Assembly: GCA_964561525.1 (NCBI GenBank)
Contig: CAZLPY010000058.1
Span: 1 to 6,304 of the forward strand
Source: CAZLPY01 sp964561525
GTDB taxonomy: Bacteria > Patescibacteriota > UBA1384 > CAJBMM01
DNA length: 6,304 nucleotides
Reading direction: 5' to 3'
In this document: positions 5,333-6,304 of the stretch, in pieces
Numbering within the stretch: position 1 is the first letter of the stretch
Layout: the number at the start of each line of letters is the position of its first letter
Translations under genes and position numbers: made by a program
The notes under the pieces: model-generated
The model's input: only the letters and a program-made list of their open reading frames with translations
Told to the model about the DNA's origin: nothing
Databases searched by the model: none

Positions 5333-6168
5333 ATGATCCGTGAACGACTTACCATTACTTTACGCGAAGACATCCTGAAAACCGTGGATCGGGCAATTGA
5401 TGGTACCAAAATTCGCAATCGCTCGCATGCCATTGAATATCTGATCCAAAAAGCGTCATCACCTGCCATCACTCACGCCCTTATTTTAGCGGGTGGAAAA
5501 GGAGCAAAACCAGGCCCACTTTCTAAAGAAATGCCAAAGGCAATGCTACCAGTTGGTGGTAAGCCCGCTTTAGAACATACCTTATTGCTGTGCAAACAAC
5601 ACGGTTTACACAATATTATCATCTCGATGGGGCCGGAAGGCGCCGAGATTGAAAAATATTTTGGTGATGGATCAAGATTTGATCTATCGATCACTTATCT
5701 AAAACAAGCGAGAAGCGAAGTTGGTACTGCTCCGGCCATGAAACAAGCGGAAGCGCTATTAAAAAATGAGCCATTTGTGCTGATGTACGGCGACGTGGTA
5801 GCAGATATTAATGTGACCGATTTGATCGAATTTCATCTTGGCATGAACACCCTTGGCACGATGGCCCTAACTAGTGTGGATCGGGCACACGACTGGGGAG
5901 TAGTGCTACTTCACGGCACAAAAATTACCGCGTTCATCGAAAACCAACCGCCGATGCGCACTCACACGTCATTAACGCCGGACTGTTTTGTTTTCAGCCG
6001 CAGGTATTTAGCCTCATTTCTAGTACTGATACCAAACTAGAGCACGATCTGTTCCCCAAATTGGCCCAAGCTGGGATGCTAAGCGGCTACCTGTTTGACG
6101 GGCGCTGGTATGATGTGGGCAATAGCAAAATCTACTCCGAACTGTTGAAATCACAACCTAAAAAATAA
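5333..6168 (+). pseudogene. RHH domain/sugar-phosphate nucleotidyltransferase fusion, frameshifted
   Basis: Residues 1-42 look like a ribbon-helix-helix DNA-binding domain (RLTITLREDILKTVDRAID, then NRSHAIEYLIQKA). Residues 48 onward are a GT-A type nucleotidyltransferase that would make an NDP-sugar from NTP and a sugar 1-phosphate: LAGGKG (52-57), PKAMLPVGGKP (68-78), and GD at 153-154 before LIEFH. The initial frame stops at 6038-6040 after 235 residues. The missing part is in the frame one base back: from 5941 it reads KPTADAHSHVINAGLF and on to DGRWYDVGNSKIYSELL, ending at TAA 6166-6168. The break falls in GAAAACCA (5939-5946); one more A would restore the family motif FIEKP and a 278-aa protein. 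I prefer ATG 5333 over 5267, because the extra 22 codons translate the upstream repeat element. No Shine-Dalgarno sequence is seen. The signature GxGTRL is altered to GKGAKP. It could be a sequencing indel in a live gene or a true mutation. Confidence 0.85.
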
Positions 6169-6173
6169 TCTCC

Positions 6174-6187
6174 AACTAATAGTTTTT
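6174..6187 (+). terminator. Very weak terminator-like hairpin after the fusion gene
   Basis: AACT (6174-6177) and AGTT (6181-6184) can pair across a 3-base loop, and the last two bases of the stem begin a run of five T. Four AT-rich pairs are too few for a strong intrinsic terminator, but it is the only candidate between this gene and the promoter at 6246. Confidence 0.2.
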
Positions 6188-6201
6188 CACTGCAGAGCAC
6201 A

Positions 6202-6300
6202 TGACTGATTCGATACGGTCCAGTCGATTTTGAAGTTTTACAGTATTGACTGATATCCGTATGATACTATATGATAGAATCAGTATGATGGTATGTGATA
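6202..6300. promoter_or_regulatory. Possible operator array: ACTGAT and TATGAT words
   Basis: TGACTGAT occurs at 6202-6209 and again at 6247-6254, overlapping the -35 box. ATCAGT at 6279-6284 is the inverse of ACTGAT, and GAATCAGT (6277-6284) is a perfect inverse of ACTGATTC (6204-6211). TATGAT occurs at 6260, 6270 and 6284, with TATGTGATA at 6292-6300. The ACTGAT pair brackets the -10 region, which is where a repressor would act. The AT-rich composition makes some of these matches expected by chance. Confidence 0.35.
6246..6275 (+). promoter_or_regulatory. Promoter for a gene starting beyond the right edge
   Basis: TTGACT (6246-6251, 5 of 6 up to the last base) and TATGAT (6270-6275, 5 of 6) are 18 bases apart. 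TAGAAT at 6275-6280 is an alternative -10. Initiation near 6282 would give a short leader ending in the Shine-Dalgarno sequence at the window edge. The boxes are embedded in repeated ACTGAT and TATGAT words that may be operator sites. Confidence 0.55.
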
Positions 6301-6304
6301 GGAG
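6300..6304 (+). promoter_or_regulatory. Shine-Dalgarno sequence of the next gene
   Basis: AGGAG occupies the last five bases of the window, about 20 bases after the predicted transcription start. It implies a start codon a few bases beyond the edge, and contrasts with the 661 and 1061 genes that lack such a site. Confidence 0.5.

Noticed and set aside
5936..5946. Programmed -1 frameshift at the nucleotidyltransferase break
   Set aside because: The site reads ATC GAA AAC CAA, which does not form an X XXY YYZ slippery heptamer, and there is no obvious stimulatory structure; a missing A explains the data more simply.

Overview
The window carries a compact bacterial gene cluster for lipid-linked sugar transfer. 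It is flanked by two tRNA genes, a peroxiredoxin cut by the left edge, and a regulator-like/nucleotidyltransferase fusion gene broken by a one-base frameshift. The best guess for the host is a Patescibacteria (CPR) type bacterium. The reasons are tight ATGA-overlapping genes, several starts with no Shine-Dalgarno sequence, GT2/GT39 enzymes of a style common in that group, and a short inverted repeat that I recall seeing often in such genomes. This assignment is inference. TGA serves as a normal stop (both ATGA junctions use it), which argues against the lineages that recode TGA as glycine.

Layout. Positions 1-466 (minus) hold a nearly complete Bcp/PrxQ peroxiredoxin whose C-terminal end lies off the window. 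Just upstream of it on the same strand is tRNA-Gly(CCC) at 503-576, with an odd C at T-loop position 55. A divergent promoter region (577-660) separates these from a plus-strand cluster: an unrecognised 117-aa three-helix membrane protein (661-1014), a membrane GT2 glycosyltransferase with a QxxRW motif (1061-2614), a GT39/PMT-like multi-spanning glycosyltransferase (2611-4317) and an ALG5-like polyprenyl-phosphate sugar synthase (4314-5027). The last three are joined by 4-bp ATGA overlaps. Next come tRNA-Pro(TGG) at 5116-5191, a three-copy inverted-repeat element (5192-5303) and a ribbon-helix-helix/sugar-phosphate nucleotidyltransferase fusion (5333-6168) that needs one extra A near 5940-5943 to read through. 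The right edge (6202-6304) holds a promoter, repeated TATGAT and ACTGAT words, and a Shine-Dalgarno sequence for a gene starting beyond the window.

How the genes fit together (inference from families): the nucleotidyltransferase would make an NDP-sugar. The ALG5-like enzyme would move that sugar to polyprenyl phosphate on the cytoplasmic face. The GT39-like enzyme would use the lipid-linked sugar on the outer face to decorate a protein or glycan. The GT2 enzyme would build or extend a polysaccharide. Two plus-strand genes (661 and 1061/1064) have a -10 box placed so that transcription should begin at or next to the start codon, which suggests leaderless mRNAs.
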